The translations under genes were made by a program, and so were the position numbers. Shown in pieces: positions 27,112-35,641 of a stretch of 64,000 nucleotides of DNA (its first letter is position 1; the number at the start of each line of letters is the position of its first letter). Where the stretch lies: contig CAJTCV010000004.1 of assembly GCA_910574805.1 (NCBI GenBank), forward strand, positions 184,786-248,785, given 5' to 3'. The notes under the pieces are model-generated. The model made no database searches, was not told the DNA's origin, and saw nothing but the letters and a program-made list of their open reading frames with translations. The DNA comes from Lachnospiraceae bacterium. GTDB taxonomy: Bacteria; Bacillota; Clostridia; Lachnospirales; Lachnospiraceae.

Positions 27112-28338
27112 TTATTTTTTTGACAAACGCCGGTATTCCACATACTGCATGGGATAGAGGACCAGGGACAGCGCCGTATACAGGATCAGGAGCAGGGGAA
27201 CCGCTCCGTGAAGCTGTCCGCCCACGGGATACAGGTAGAAGTACCCCAGAGTCGTGCCCATATCCAGAAGCCGGTTCGGGAGCAGAACCAGGATATGGTT
27301 CATCAGGGGATGCTGGATGAAAGACAGGAAGGAGGGCAGGAAGACCGCTCCAAAAGGCACCATCACCGCCGCCACGGAAGAGCGGGTTTTTGCCGATACC
27401 AGCATGGTCAGGCCGGAGAGGAACAGGCATCCCAGGTAGCCTCCCAACAGGACAAGGACGTAAGCCTGCCCCATGGTCAGGTGATAGAAGCATTTCCAGC
27501 CGCCCAGGTCTGCCTGGACCGGACAGGAAGCGCCGTCCGCGCCGAGGAAAGCCAGCACAAAGGCGCTGTAACATCCCGCAAGCGCCCAGTAGATGCCGGT
27601 CACCGTCAGAAGGCCCGCCTTTACTTTGGCGGATACGGCGCGGCTCCGTCCATAGGCGCTGGCGAAAAAGACAGCTTCTGCTTTTGACTGGTATTCGCAG
27701 GAGAAAATACCTGCCACCAGATAACCCAGGATCATGACGGCCAGCATGACCAGCGTGGGAAAATACTCCATGGCCCGCCGCCATCCTTTCACATAGTCAT
27801 AGAAAAAGGGCGTGTCCAGTTCTTCATACCGCCGGATCAGCCAGGCTTTCTCTGCTTCCGTGAACTGGTCTTTGGCGTCGGTTTCCAGCCATTCCCGAAG
27901 CAGGCGGACCCGGTTCTGGTAAAAGTCGGCGGCGTTTACGGAGGTCAGACGGTCGGCCAGATAGTAGTCATAGGACCGGAATCCTTCCGCATAGGACTCG
28001 TTGATGAGCGATCGAATCTCGAAGATTCCCTGGAGCCGGCTAAAGGCGATGTTATTTTCGGTAATGTCTTCTGAGAGGGCTTCCGGGGAATGCCGGATCC
28101 TTATGTTTTCCTGAAAGGCCGCCTGCAGCCGCTCCTCATCCAGGGCTCCCGCCCATTCCTTTTGCGCCGCCCTTAATTTCTGAACGGCGGAATAACCGTA
28201 TTCCCTGGCGCCTTCTTCGTTTACATAATATACACGGACCGCCAGAAAGCAGGAGACTGCCAGCGTGAACAGGAGCAGGCCCAGTGCGATTCGGCCGCCG
28301 GTCCGGGAAACTGTTTTCTTGATCTCATAGAATATCAT
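27112..28338 (-). CDS. ABC-2 type transporter permease
   Basis: A 408-residue protein from the ATG at 28338 (MIFYEIKKTVSR). It has one N-terminal membrane helix, a roughly 180-residue outer loop, then a cluster of five or six helices (LVMLAVMILGYLVAGIF onwards). This layout is typical of ABC-2 permeases in antibiotic or bacteriocin exporters. It overlaps the ATPase gene by 14 bases. Confidence 0.85.
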   Translation of the reverse strand: MIFYEIKKTVSRTGGRIALGLLLFTLAVSCFLAVRVYYVNEEGAREYGYSAVQKLRAAQKEWAGALDEERLQAAFQENIRIRHSPEALSEDITENNIAFSRLQGIFEIRSLINESYAEGFRSYDYYLADRLTSVNAADFYQNRVRLLREWLETDAKDQFTEAEKAWLIRRYEELDTPFFYDYVKGWRRAMEYFPTLVMLAVMILGYLVAGIFSCEYQSKAEAVFFASAYGRSRAVSAKVKAGLLTVTGIYWALAGCYSAFVLAFLGADGASCPVQADLGGWKCFYHLTMGQAYVLVLLGGYLGCLFLSGLTMLVSAKTRSSVAAVMVPFGAVFLPSFLSFIQHPLMNHILVLLPNRLLDMGTTLGYFYLYPVGGQLHGAVPLLLILYTALSLVLYPMQYVEYRRLSKK

Positions 28339-29212
28339 GGTCCGCACCTGCCTTTTCTCCAAAATGATATAAAAATACATCCTCCAGCGTGGCCGGTTCC
28401 GGCACCGCTTCTGCCATGGGGCAGGATGCGGACAGGATCCGCAGTTCGACGCCGTCCGCAGTATTCCGGATATTGGACACCTGATAATGCTGCAGATAAT
28501 GATCCAGCTGCTCCCTTTGGACGGTGCAGCGCCACACCTGTTCCGGCATGGAGGCGGTCAGCTCCTGCGTGGTGCCGGTAAGCGTCAGTTTCCCATCCTT
28601 CATCAGAAGGATCTCTCCGGCGATGTATTCGATGTCCGAAACGATATGGGTGGACAGAAGGACCAGCCTTTTGTCCGCGATCTCGCTGATGAGATTCCGG
28701 AAGCGGATGCGTTCTCTGGGGTCCAGTCCCGCGGTGGGTTCGTCCAGGATCAGGATCTGCGGGTCGTTTAACATGGCCTGCGCGATCCCCGCCCGGCGCT
28801 TCATGCCGCCGGAGAGCTTTTTCATCTTCTGTTTCCGGATGTCCCAGAGCCCCACCTGCTGAAGAAGCTGCTCTGCGTGTTTTTTGGCATATGCGGGGCG
28901 CAGCCCCTTGATGGAAGCGATATACAGAAGGTAATCCTGTATGGTAAAATCCGGGTAATATCCAAAGTCCTGGGGAAGATATCCCAGGAGCTTCCGGTAT
29001 GCTCCGCCCATGGAAAAGATGTCGCTCCCTTCCCACCGGATAGCTCCGGAGTCGGGAAGCAGCAGGGTACAGAGCATGCGCATGAAGGTGGTCTTGCCTG
29101 CTCCATTGACACCCAGAAGGCCGTAGACGCCGTTTCCCAGCGTGCAGGAAATGTGATCCACAGCCATGGTATCCCGGAAGGCTTTCGTAAGTTCGGTTAC
29201 CTCTAACAGCAT
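28325..29212 (-). CDS. ABC transporter ATP-binding protein
   Basis: A 295-residue ATPase with Walker A GVNGAGKTTF, signature LSGGMKRR, Walker B ILILDEPTAGLD and H-loop LLSTHIVSD, then a roughly 80-residue C-terminal accessory domain. The permease overlaps its 3' end. The gene lies downstream of the sigma factor and membrane protein on the same strand, with a 150-base gap at 29213-29364 that may hold its own promoter. Confidence 0.93.
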   Translation of the reverse strand: MLLEVTELTKAFRDTMAVDHISCTLGNGVYGLLGVNGAGKTTFMRMLCTLLLPDSGAIRWEGSDIFSMGGAYRKLLGYLPQDFGYYPDFTIQDYLLYIASIKGLRPAYAKKHAEQLLQQVGLWDIRKQKMKKLSGGMKRRAGIAQAMLNDPQILILDEPTAGLDPRERIRFRNLISEIADKRLVLLSTHIVSDIEYIAGEILLMKDGKLTLTGTTQELTASMPEQVWRCTVQREQLDHYLQHYQVSNIRNTADGVELRILSASCPMAEAVPEPATLEDVFLYHFGEKAGADHDIL

Positions 29213-29364
29213 GTTGAATTCCTTTCGTGAGGAGTCTTCGCAGCGGCTTTTGCCATACCGGGAAGACGATAATGGTTTCTGCTATGATAGACGCAGACAG
29301 AAAAGGAAAGGATAGTCTGAAAGAAGAAAAAGTGAAAAATATCAGGGAAATTGACAGGATGCGT

Positions 29365-30123
29365 TCAGCAGACCGGCAGTACCCCGCAGTTTTTCCACAC
29401 CTTCCGGATACAGCCGTACAGCCAGAGGACGGAGCCCATAAGGAGCAGGCCCCAGACCGGCAGGGTGATGGCGTTGTAAATGCGGTCTGCCAGGACGATC
29501 CTGACCCAGAAGGTCACCCAGAATGTGCACAGGAAGAGCGCAGAGAGTTCCGAGCGTCTCTGCCGGCTGTACAGGCTGCGGAAACAGATGCAGCAGGTCA
29601 CATTGAAGGGAAGGAAGAACTGGATGATCAGTTCAGAGGCCTGCACCTGCATGGTGACAGAGACCATGGACAGAAAGACCGTGATCAGGAACAGGTCCAC
29701 CAGCGCGAAAAGGAGCATGCGGGCAGCGTACGCCTGCCGCAGGGAGTAGAGGGTCGTGCATTCGATCTCCACGGTATCCGCCATCCGGTCCTTCCACAGC
29801 TCCGGCATGATCAGCAGGGAGAAAAGCGGCACCAGGATGCCCATGGCGCGCTGCATGTGCGGACCGCTTCCGGTCCCCCTCATGTATACCCAGAGAAGGA
29901 GCAGAAGCAGCGCCTGCAGGCCCCACCACCGTTTGCGGATATACCGGCCCTGTGCGTATAAAAATTCCGCGGCGGACAGAGGCTGTTCCGCCTCATGCTC
30001 GCAGAAAGCCTGCGTGGACTTTGTTATCGTCTGCCGGATCGCATCTTCCCGGCAGGGCGGCAATGGATGCCGCCTGATATAAGACTGTAGTTTTCCGGAA
30101 CGGTGTCTCATGCTTATCTCCAT
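29365..30123 (-). CDS. membrane protein downstream of the sigma factor (possible anti-sigma factor)
   Basis: A 252-residue protein starting at MEISMRHRSGKLQ. The N-terminal 90 residues are cytoplasmic and basic; then come five or six helices (LQALLLLLLWVYMRG, GILVPLFSLLIMP, ARMLLFALVDLFLITVFLSM and others). It follows the sigma factor by 47 bases on the same strand, the usual place for an anti-sigma or sensor. No zinc anti-sigma motif is visible, so the role is inferred from position. Confidence 0.6.
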   Translation of the reverse strand: MEISMRHRSGKLQSYIRRHPLPPCREDAIRQTITKSTQAFCEHEAEQPLSAAEFLYAQGRYIRKRWWGLQALLLLLLWVYMRGTGSGPHMQRAMGILVPLFSLLIMPELWKDRMADTVEIECTTLYSLRQAYAARMLLFALVDLFLITVFLSMVSVTMQVQASELIIQFFLPFNVTCCICFRSLYSRQRRSELSALFLCTFWVTFWVRIVLADRIYNAITLPVWGLLLMGSVLWLYGCIRKVWKNCGVLPVC

Positions 30124-30170
30124 TCTGCCGTCTTTTTGACGGCGGCGCAGCCGACCGTGAAGCCATGCTG

Positions 30171-30674
30171 TCAGACCAGGCTTTTCAGTTTCTCCCGGAC
30201 CATTCGGATCCGGTATTTCACCAGCGGAAGTCCGATGCCCAGAATCCGGGCGATCTCCCGCTGTTTTTTCCCCTGAAGAAAGTACAGGATCGCAACCTCC
30301 TTGAATTCCGGAGAGAGACTCTGAAAAGCGGCCTGAAGATCCATCCACTGATCCAGGCGTTCCATACGGTGGTCTTCCGGTTCCGGGAGCGTCTCCGGCA
30401 GCAGCTCGTCCTTTTTCCTGCGGTAATAATCCCGGCAGCTGTTGGCGGCGATGGCATAGAGATAATTCGCCGGTTTTCCATAGGGCTGGTACTGCCGCAG
30501 GGACCGGAAAAAATGCTCAAAGGTTTCCTGTGTGAGATCTTCCGCGTATCCGGGATCGTGGACGTGGAGGCGGCAGTACTGAAGGATCTGCGGATAATAT
30601 TTGCGTATGAAGCTTTCAATGGCGGTGTTGTCGCCGCTTTTCATTCGCTGTATGAGCAGCAGATCCAGATCCAT
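30171..30674 (-). CDS. ECF-type RNA polymerase sigma factor
   Basis: A 167-residue protein with sigma region 2 (YAEDLTQETFEHFFRSL, YLYAIAANSCRDYYRRKK) and region 4 (LSPEFKEVAILYFLQGKK, QREIARILGIGLPLVKYRI). It lacks regions 1 and 3, as ECF factors do. It probably switches on its own operon, including the membrane protein after it and perhaps the ABC transporter at 27112-29212. Confidence 0.92.
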   Translation of the reverse strand: MDLDLLLIQRMKSGDNTAIESFIRKYYPQILQYCRLHVHDPGYAEDLTQETFEHFFRSLRQYQPYGKPANYLYAIAANSCRDYYRRKKDELLPETLPEPEDHRMERLDQWMDLQAAFQSLSPEFKEVAILYFLQGKKQREIARILGIGLPLVKYRIRMVREKLKSLV

Positions 30675-30814
30675 GCCGCGCCTCCTTTCCGGGTATGGCC
30701 CGCGCTAAAGTCTGAACGGGAGCCTTCTGTATAGATAGACGGGGTTCAGGAGAGAAAGGACAGTCCTGTATGGAAAATTTTTAAACAGGAACATTCAGGG
30801 AGCCGGCTGCGCGG

Positions 30815-32044
30815 TCACATTTCCACGGTCGTGGGTCCTACCTGATCGAAAATGATCATTCCGTCAAAAGTGTCCTTCGGAACGATTTTGGACGTATAGA
30901 ACATCTTAAGGAGCGTGAGGCTCCCCACATTCAGGGAGGTGATCCGCTGTCTGCGTCCGAGCAGCTTCTCCCAGCCCTCATAAGCAAGGGCCTTCTTAAG
31001 ATCTATGTAGTACCGTGCACCCTCCACGCTGCCGGCCAGGGCGTTCAGACTGTTTTTATTCTGGGCTGTGGTCTCTGTGAAGCCGTCGTCTGTCTGGGAA
31101 TTGAAGGTGGTGATCCGCGCGTCGGTGCCAATGGCAAAATAACCGTCTCCCAGGTCGTCGGCCAGACGTTTGCCCAGACAGTTGTAGAACGTGGTGTTGG
31201 TTCTTGCGATATGTCCGTTGTGCCCGTTGATAAAGAGCAGGCTTCCGTCGCCGTGCTCCAGGAACCAGTGCACTTTTTCCGCCATGTGGCTGTCACGGAC
31301 TTCGTTATATTCACTGTTGGATTTTCGGATGTCGCAGCAGTTATAGATGCTGTTGGCGCATTCTCTTGCAAATTCAAACGCTTCGCTGCCACAGGCTTCT
31401 GCGATCTGTTCTTTCCGCTGATCCACATCCTGAATGAGCCTCCCGGCATCCGGCATGCCCGCGGCAAATACGTCTGTATCAAGGTCCTGGATCGTGTCGT
31501 CGTTCAGGAAGGCGAGGGCTTCCTCGTACTTTGCGGTCAGTTCCGGATCCACCTGCCTTAAGATGTCAAAGAGGTAGTCCTTGCTGTTGTCCGCAGACTG
31601 CATGTCCATGCCATAGAAATGCAGGTCCTCTCCTGCCGGCGCGGTCTCATTATAAGCGCGCATCCATTCCAGCAGATCCGCCATCTCCTTCGTGCGGTAG
31701 ATCCGAAAGCCGATGGTGGCCGCCGCTTCCTTTGCCGTCCCTTCTCCGCCGTGGATGTAGTCGTCTACCTTCAGCGCATTTCCGAAATCCCCCTCAATGA
31801 TAAAGGTCCGGCAGCCGTTGTTCTGAACCAGCGTCCGGAAGACCTCCGCCTTCAGCTCCTGATACTCCCTGACGCCGTGGCTGGCCTCGCCCAGAGCCGC
31901 CACCTGTACCTGCTTCGGAATGACGATTGCGTCAAAGTCCGTCTGCACGGCCGCCATATCGGGAGCGGTGCTCCCGGCGCATCCCGCCAGCAGGACGGAC
32001 AGGCTTATGGCGGTGATGAATGTTCTGATGTCTGTTTTTCTCAT
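30815..32044 (-). CDS. erythromycin-esterase-family lipoprotein
   Basis: A 409-residue protein from the ATG at 32044. The N-terminus is a lipoprotein signal with lipobox LLAGC. The EreA/EreC-type fold is marked by LGEASHGVREYQELK (catalytic His region), FIIEGDFGNALKVDDYI, and HFYGMDMQSADN. Characterised members hydrolyse macrolide lactones, but most have unknown substrates. Its membrane anchoring is atypical of resistance enzymes, so a different ester or peptidoglycan-related substrate is possible. The 227 bases upstream contain no gene. Confidence 0.85.
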   Translation of the reverse strand: MRKTDIRTFITAISLSVLLAGCAGSTAPDMAAVQTDFDAIVIPKQVQVAALGEASHGVREYQELKAEVFRTLVQNNGCRTFIIEGDFGNALKVDDYIHGGEGTAKEAAATIGFRIYRTKEMADLLEWMRAYNETAPAGEDLHFYGMDMQSADNSKDYLFDILRQVDPELTAKYEEALAFLNDDTIQDLDTDVFAAGMPDAGRLIQDVDQRKEQIAEACGSEAFEFARECANSIYNCCDIRKSNSEYNEVRDSHMAEKVHWFLEHGDGSLLFINGHNGHIARTNTTFYNCLGKRLADDLGDGYFAIGTDARITTFNSQTDDGFTETTAQNKNSLNALAGSVEGARYYIDLKKALAYEGWEKLLGRRQRITSLNVGSLTLLKMFYTSKIVPKDTFDGMIIFDQVGPTTVEM

Positions 32045-32271
32045 GTTGCTCTCTTCCTTAAATAAATATAATTTCATCCGCAGCGCCGTTTACAGCTTAC
32101 AGCCATTATAAATACAGCAAAAATGTCTGCAGATAAAGAAAGTATAACAGAAAAAAGACAGAAGATGGTGCCTGTTTCTCAAACGGCAGCATTCATTTCC
32201 CGAATGGAACTGCCGTTCATGCGGCGGAGGCGTCCCGGTTCCGCCCACGAACAGCAACAATAAGAAGCCGC

Positions 32272-33009
32272 TTACCATGCAGCATCCATGCGTCTGCGAA
32301 GCTCCCGCGCCGCCGTCCGGGAGAGCAGGCATTCCCGTCCGCCCACCTGAAGCGTGCCGTGCCGAAGATCGATCTGCTGGATCTTGTCAAACGCCACCAG
32401 ATAGGCCCGGTGGGAGCGGAAGAACCTTTCTCCCAGACGGGTCTCAATCTCATTTAAACTGCCGAGAAAATCCATACGGCTGTCGGGAGTGTGCAGGAGG
32501 ACGTGATGGGGTCTGGGGGCGGTCTCGAAGAACAGAATTTCACTGAGCGGAATGTGGCGCAGAGAAGTCCCCGTCTGTATGGTGTATACCTGTGCCGGGG
32601 CCGGACGCTCCAGAAGCAGACGGTTCTGAAACTCTTCCAGACAGCGGTGTATGGACGCTTCCAGGCGGTCCGGCGTCTTCACGATATAGTCGAAGGCTTC
32701 CAGATGGTACTGAAAGGTCCGGAAGGCCAGATCGCCGTAGCCGGTGATATAGATCAGCGTGCCGTGGGGGTCCCGTCTCCGAAGCTCACGGCCCAGCAGA
32801 AAACCGTCCCACTGCGCGTCCCGAAGCTCCACATCCAGAAGATAGAGGTTCTGCCGCCGGTCCCCAAGGGCATGGAGAAGCGCTTCGGCGCTGTCCGAGC
32901 TGCACACAAGCTGCATATCATAATCTTCAATAAGAATCTTTTTCTCCAGTATGGTCTGAATTCTGCTGCGGGCGGACGCGTCGTCGTCACATAGATAAAT
33001 ATCGATCAT
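32272..33009 (-). CDS. LytTR-family response regulator
   Basis: A 245-residue protein from the ATG at 33009 (MIDIYLCDDD). The receiver has the acidic pocket CDDDASA, phospho-Asp in YLLDVELRD, and YIVKTPD. The LytTR domain starts near residue 145 (GTSLRHIPLSEILFFETAP) and has FFRSHRAYLVAFD. The ATG overlaps the kinase stop (ATGA). Confidence 0.91.
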   Translation of the reverse strand: MIDIYLCDDDASARSRIQTILEKKILIEDYDMQLVCSSDSAEALLHALGDRRQNLYLLDVELRDAQWDGFLLGRELRRRDPHGTLIYITGYGDLAFRTFQYHLEAFDYIVKTPDRLEASIHRCLEEFQNRLLLERPAPAQVYTIQTGTSLRHIPLSEILFFETAPRPHHVLLHTPDSRMDFLGSLNEIETRLGERFFRSHRAYLVAFDKIQQIDLRHGTLQVGGRECLLSRTAARELRRRMDAAW

Positions 33010-34373
33010 GATCTGCCTCCTGGTTCTTCTATGGTAAGTTCCTGCGTGAAAACGCCGCCGCTCCAGCAGGTAGACGAAGAAACGCCGGGGTATCGCCGCA
33101 GGATTCTCTGATAGCTGAACAGTCCCGTTCCCCGTCCGCTGCCTCTGGTGGACCAGCCTTCCTCCCGGAAGCATGCGGGATCTCCCTCCCCTGTCCATGG
33201 GTTGGAGATTCGGAGCGTGAGCACGGATTCCTCCTGCAGCAGGAGGATTTCCACCCATGGCCTGGGGGTGTCCAGTGCCGCCTCCGCAGCGTTATCCGTC
33301 AGGATGCCCAGACAGCGGACAAGGTCCCAGATTTCCATAGCCGCGTGGTCCACCGGATACAGGACTTCCAGACGGCAGGGAATATTCTGCCGGGCCATCT
33401 GCGCGATTTTACTTAAGAGCAGACCCCGTATCTGGGGGATGTGCAGATTGCCGATCTGGGAGGCAGTATGGAGCTTTTCTCCCAGACGCTTCTCAAGACC
33501 TGTCTCCAGCTCCTGAAGAGAACGGGAAAGGCCGTCCTCCTGCTCTCCCATAAGGCCCGTGAGCAGGTTCCGGCAGTCGTGGCGGAAGGTCTTAAGTTCC
33601 GCCTGCAGTTCCTCCAGCGTCTGCGCATGGAGCTGCTGATGGTCGAGCATGTCCTTCTGCAGGTTCAGTATCTTTAAATCCCTGTCCCTCATGGTCAGAT
33701 GGAACACCAGAGCAGCTACCAGTATGGTCATGACCGCGGTCACCAGAAGGTATTCCGACAGATACGCCGGCTGGACGCCGTACTGCATATGATTCAGAAC
33801 TACGAAAGCAGCAGCCAGAGCCGCCAGCAGAAGAGCGGTCCGGCCGGGATCGCCGGCGTGCTCCAGACAGGTGCAGAACCGCTCCTGCGGCCACAGCCGC
33901 CGCCAAAGTACGGAGAGGGCAAAATGAAAGAGCGGAAGTGTGAGCCAGAGAAGACATGCGGTCATAATGGGCGTAACATGCTCCGGCGACATCATGGGGA
34001 AGCAGGCGTACAGAAGGTGGGTGAAGATCACGGAGAGCGAGCTGTCCATCATCCCCGCCATGCACACGGCCGCCAGACAGTGCCGGAAGGGGCGGCGCCA
34101 GACCCACATGCTCCAGAGGGTGAAGGAAAGGTCGATGAGCAGATAGAGCAGCAGCATGAGAGGGACGTTCTGAAGAATTCCGGCCATGCCCCAGTTGACT
34201 GCCGCAGTCGCAGGTGCCAGAAAAAGGAGCAGGGGCAGCTTTTTAAAAAGCTGTTTTGCCGAGGGCATATGGAAGAGAACGCGAAGCCAGAGAAACAGAA
34301 TCAGATTACCCAGCAGATGATCCTCACAGGTGAGCAGAAACTGTTTCCAGAGGGGCAGGTCGAGGTAACTCAT
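33006..34373 (-). CDS. GHKL-type sensor histidine kinase
   Basis: A 455-residue protein with about six membrane helices in the first 230 residues. A coiled coil leads to the H box FRHDCRNLLTGLMGEQ near residue 270, N box ILTDNAAEAALD near 370, and G box GSGRGTGLFSYQRIL near 420. It is paired with the LytTR regulator downstream. No transporter is adjacent, so its regulon is not obvious; the lipoprotein gene after it is one candidate. Confidence 0.9.
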   Translation of the reverse strand: MSYLDLPLWKQFLLTCEDHLLGNLILFLWLRVLFHMPSAKQLFKKLPLLLFLAPATAAVNWGMAGILQNVPLMLLLYLLIDLSFTLWSMWVWRRPFRHCLAAVCMAGMMDSSLSVIFTHLLYACFPMMSPEHVTPIMTACLLWLTLPLFHFALSVLWRRLWPQERFCTCLEHAGDPGRTALLLAALAAAFVVLNHMQYGVQPAYLSEYLLVTAVMTILVAALVFHLTMRDRDLKILNLQKDMLDHQQLHAQTLEELQAELKTFRHDCRNLLTGLMGEQEDGLSRSLQELETGLEKRLGEKLHTASQIGNLHIPQIRGLLLSKIAQMARQNIPCRLEVLYPVDHAAMEIWDLVRCLGILTDNAAEAALDTPRPWVEILLLQEESVLTLRISNPWTGEGDPACFREEGWSTRGSGRGTGLFSYQRILRRYPGVSSSTCWSGGVFTQELTIEEPGGRS

Positions 34374-34432
34374 GGGCGGCAGACTCCTTATTCGTGATCG
34401 CGGTGTGGATGTGAAATGTAAAGATCACAGGG

Positions 34433-34627
34433 TTATCCGGAAAAGGACAGCCCTGTGATCTTTTGGAGATTCTCAAGAATATCAATGGGCAGAGCCCTTC
34501 CGCCCAGATCCGGGATCGGCGCGGGAGATTCGCAGCCGGCTTTCCGGTAGTGGTATTGGAAACCAATGCGGTATACCGGCGCCCATCCGTTTGCTTTCAT
34601 GATCCTCTCGACTTCTTTAAATACCAT
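34433..34627 (-). CDS. HicA-like toxin homologue lacking the catalytic histidine
   Basis: A 64-residue protein from the ATG at 34627, which has GGAGG at proper distance; the ATG at 34633 is too close. It matches HicA: FKEVERIMKANGW, RKAGCE, then a PIPDLGGRALPIDIL strand-helix and LQKITGLSF. HicA toxins carry Gly-Ser-His before an aromatic residue; here the text is IGFQYHYRK, so the His position is Gln24. mRNA interferase activity may be lost. It lies divergent from the HicB-like gene. Confidence 0.7.
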   Translation of the reverse strand: MVFKEVERIMKANGWAPVYRIGFQYHYRKAGCESPAPIPDLGGRALPIDILENLQKITGLSFSG

Positions 34628-34754
34628 ATACATATCCTCCGCTTAGAACAATGAACGGTTGCCATTTCTTCCTCCGCATTGTCTAAAAAGGAACCGATAT
34701 GCTGTGGTGCATCTATCGTAACGCAGATCGGTGGTTTTTTCAAGAAAAAAATAG

Positions 34755-34822
34755 TTGACAGCCCGGATAATGCGTATTATAATACGTATCAAATAAGGGA
34801 ATGCGCATTGTAATGCGTATTG
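34755..34822 (+). promoter_or_regulatory. promoter and operators of the hicB-like gene
   Basis: TTGACA (34755) and TATAAT (34778) are 17 bases apart, a near-perfect sigma-A promoter. The perfect palindrome CGTATTATAATACG (34773-34786) covers the -10 box. AATGCGCATT (34800-34809) is a second palindrome, and AATGCGTATTG (34812-34822) repeats the half-site. This is the pattern of an autoregulated antitoxin promoter. Confidence 0.78.
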
Positions 34823-34834
34823 CAGGTAGAAAAC

Positions 34835-35215
34835 ATGAAGGAAAATTATGTATATCCGGTGAGGACGGAAGCGGCAGAAGACGGAATTGTGATCACGTTT
34901 CCGGACTTTCCGGATCTGGCAACGTTTGCAGAGAAGAGAGAAGATGTGATCCGTATCGCGCAGGAGGCGCTGGCGCTGAAGATTATGGATCTGGAGAACA
35001 GGCAGGAGCCGGTCCCGGAGCCTGGGGAGGCGGAGCCGGGAGTTGTCTTCGTGCACGTCTGGATGCCGTATTTCCGGAACAGTATCCGGGCAGTCTATGT
35101 GAAGAAATCGGTGACGATTCCTCAGTGGCTGGATCTTCTGGCCAGAGAGCGGTCGGTCAATTTCTCTGCGGCTTTGGTAAAAGGAATCAAATCAGAACTG
35201 GGGATTGAAGATTAA
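34835..35215 (+). CDS. HicB-family antitoxin
   Basis: A 126-residue protein from the ATG at 34835. The N-terminal half is the RNase-H-like HicB domain (DGIVITFPDFPDLATFAEKRED, split here only for reference). The C-terminal half (VYVKKSVTIPQWLDLLARER and VNFSAALVKGIK) is a ribbon-helix-helix that should bind the palindromes in its promoter. HicB usually overlaps hicA on one strand; here the HicA homologue is divergent and 200 bases away. Confidence 0.85.
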   Translation: MKENYVYPVRTEAAEDGIVITFPDFPDLATFAEKREDVIRIAQEALALKIMDLENRQEPVPEPGEAEPGVVFVHVWMPYFRNSIRAVYVKKSVTIPQWLDLLARERSVNFSAALVKGIKSELGIED

Positions 35216-35263
35216 CGCATCAGAATGCAGCCGTTTTTTTCAACGCCGTATGGAGGTGAGAGT

Positions 35264-35344
35264 ATGGATACGAAAGAAGTTCTGGAGCTTGTGAAAAACA
35301 TCGCACGCGCCGTGGAAGCAGTCGTTGATATTTTTACAGATTAG
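35264..35344 (+). CDS. 26-residue amphipathic peptide (first of a tandem set)
   Basis: ATG with GGAGGTGAG three bases upstream; 26 codons and a TAG. The sequence begins MDTKEVLELVKNIARAVEAV and ends VDIFTD. Hydrophobic residues fall at helical spacing, and the net charge is about -3. Length and look recall small amphipathic peptides such as phenol-soluble modulins, but the charge is opposite to the cytolytic alpha type. No leader or processing site is visible. Confidence 0.6.
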   Translation: MDTKEVLELVKNIARAVEAVVDIFTD

Positions 35345-35356
35345 TAGGGGTGAGAG

Positions 35357-35437
35357 ATGGATGTGATCGGAGCAATTGTGGGAATCTGCAAGGTGGCCGG
35401 AGGGATCCTTACGATCCTGTCGGCGCTGGACGATTAG
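35357..35437 (+). CDS. 26-residue hydrophobic peptide (second of the tandem set)
   Basis: ATG behind GGGGTGAGAG, 12 bases after the first peptide's stop; again exactly 26 codons. It reads MDVIGAIVGICKVAGGILTI and ends LSALDD. It is strongly hydrophobic with one Cys and one Lys, and Gly spacing that could suit a membrane helix pair. The shared MD start, the DD/TD end and equal length suggest the two peptides are related or work together. Confidence 0.6.
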   Translation: MDVIGAIVGICKVAGGILTILSALDD

Positions 35438-35509
35438 GCGGGAAGAGAAGCGGCGATCCGGGCAGGCGCCGCAGGAAAACAGGATAATTTGGGCATGGGG
35501 AGGATTTTT

Positions 35510-35587
35510 ATGGGTCTTCAAAGGGCGGAAATATATGATGTGATAAAGCTGTTGGAAAGGGAAGCAGGGCCGGCCGCGGCCCTCTGA
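35510..35587 (+). CDS. third small ORF of the set, 25 residues
   Basis: ATG with GGGGAGG six bases upstream. It begins MGLQRAEIYDVIKLLEREAG and ends PAAAL. It is helical and charged in the middle. The end of the frame lies in a GC-rich hairpin (AGGGCC 35566, GGCCCT 35578). This may be a leader peptide for the kinase-like gene that starts 55 bases later, or a third member of the peptide set. Confidence 0.45.
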   Translation: MGLQRAEIYDVIKLLEREAGPAAAL

Positions 35588-35641
35588 TTTTGGAAGAAAA
35601 CAGGAAGTCGAAACCGTTTGCAGGAGAGATGAGGAGATCAG

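Noticed and set aside
26987..27784. Upstream extension of the LytTR regulator frame
   Set aside because: The receiver domain starts exactly at the ATG at 26986, and the extension overlaps the permease gene in another frame.
35264..35437. Identification of the two micro-ORFs as phenol-soluble modulins
   Set aside because: Length and amphipathicity fit, but both are net acidic and no exporter of that type is adjacent, so the name is not justified.
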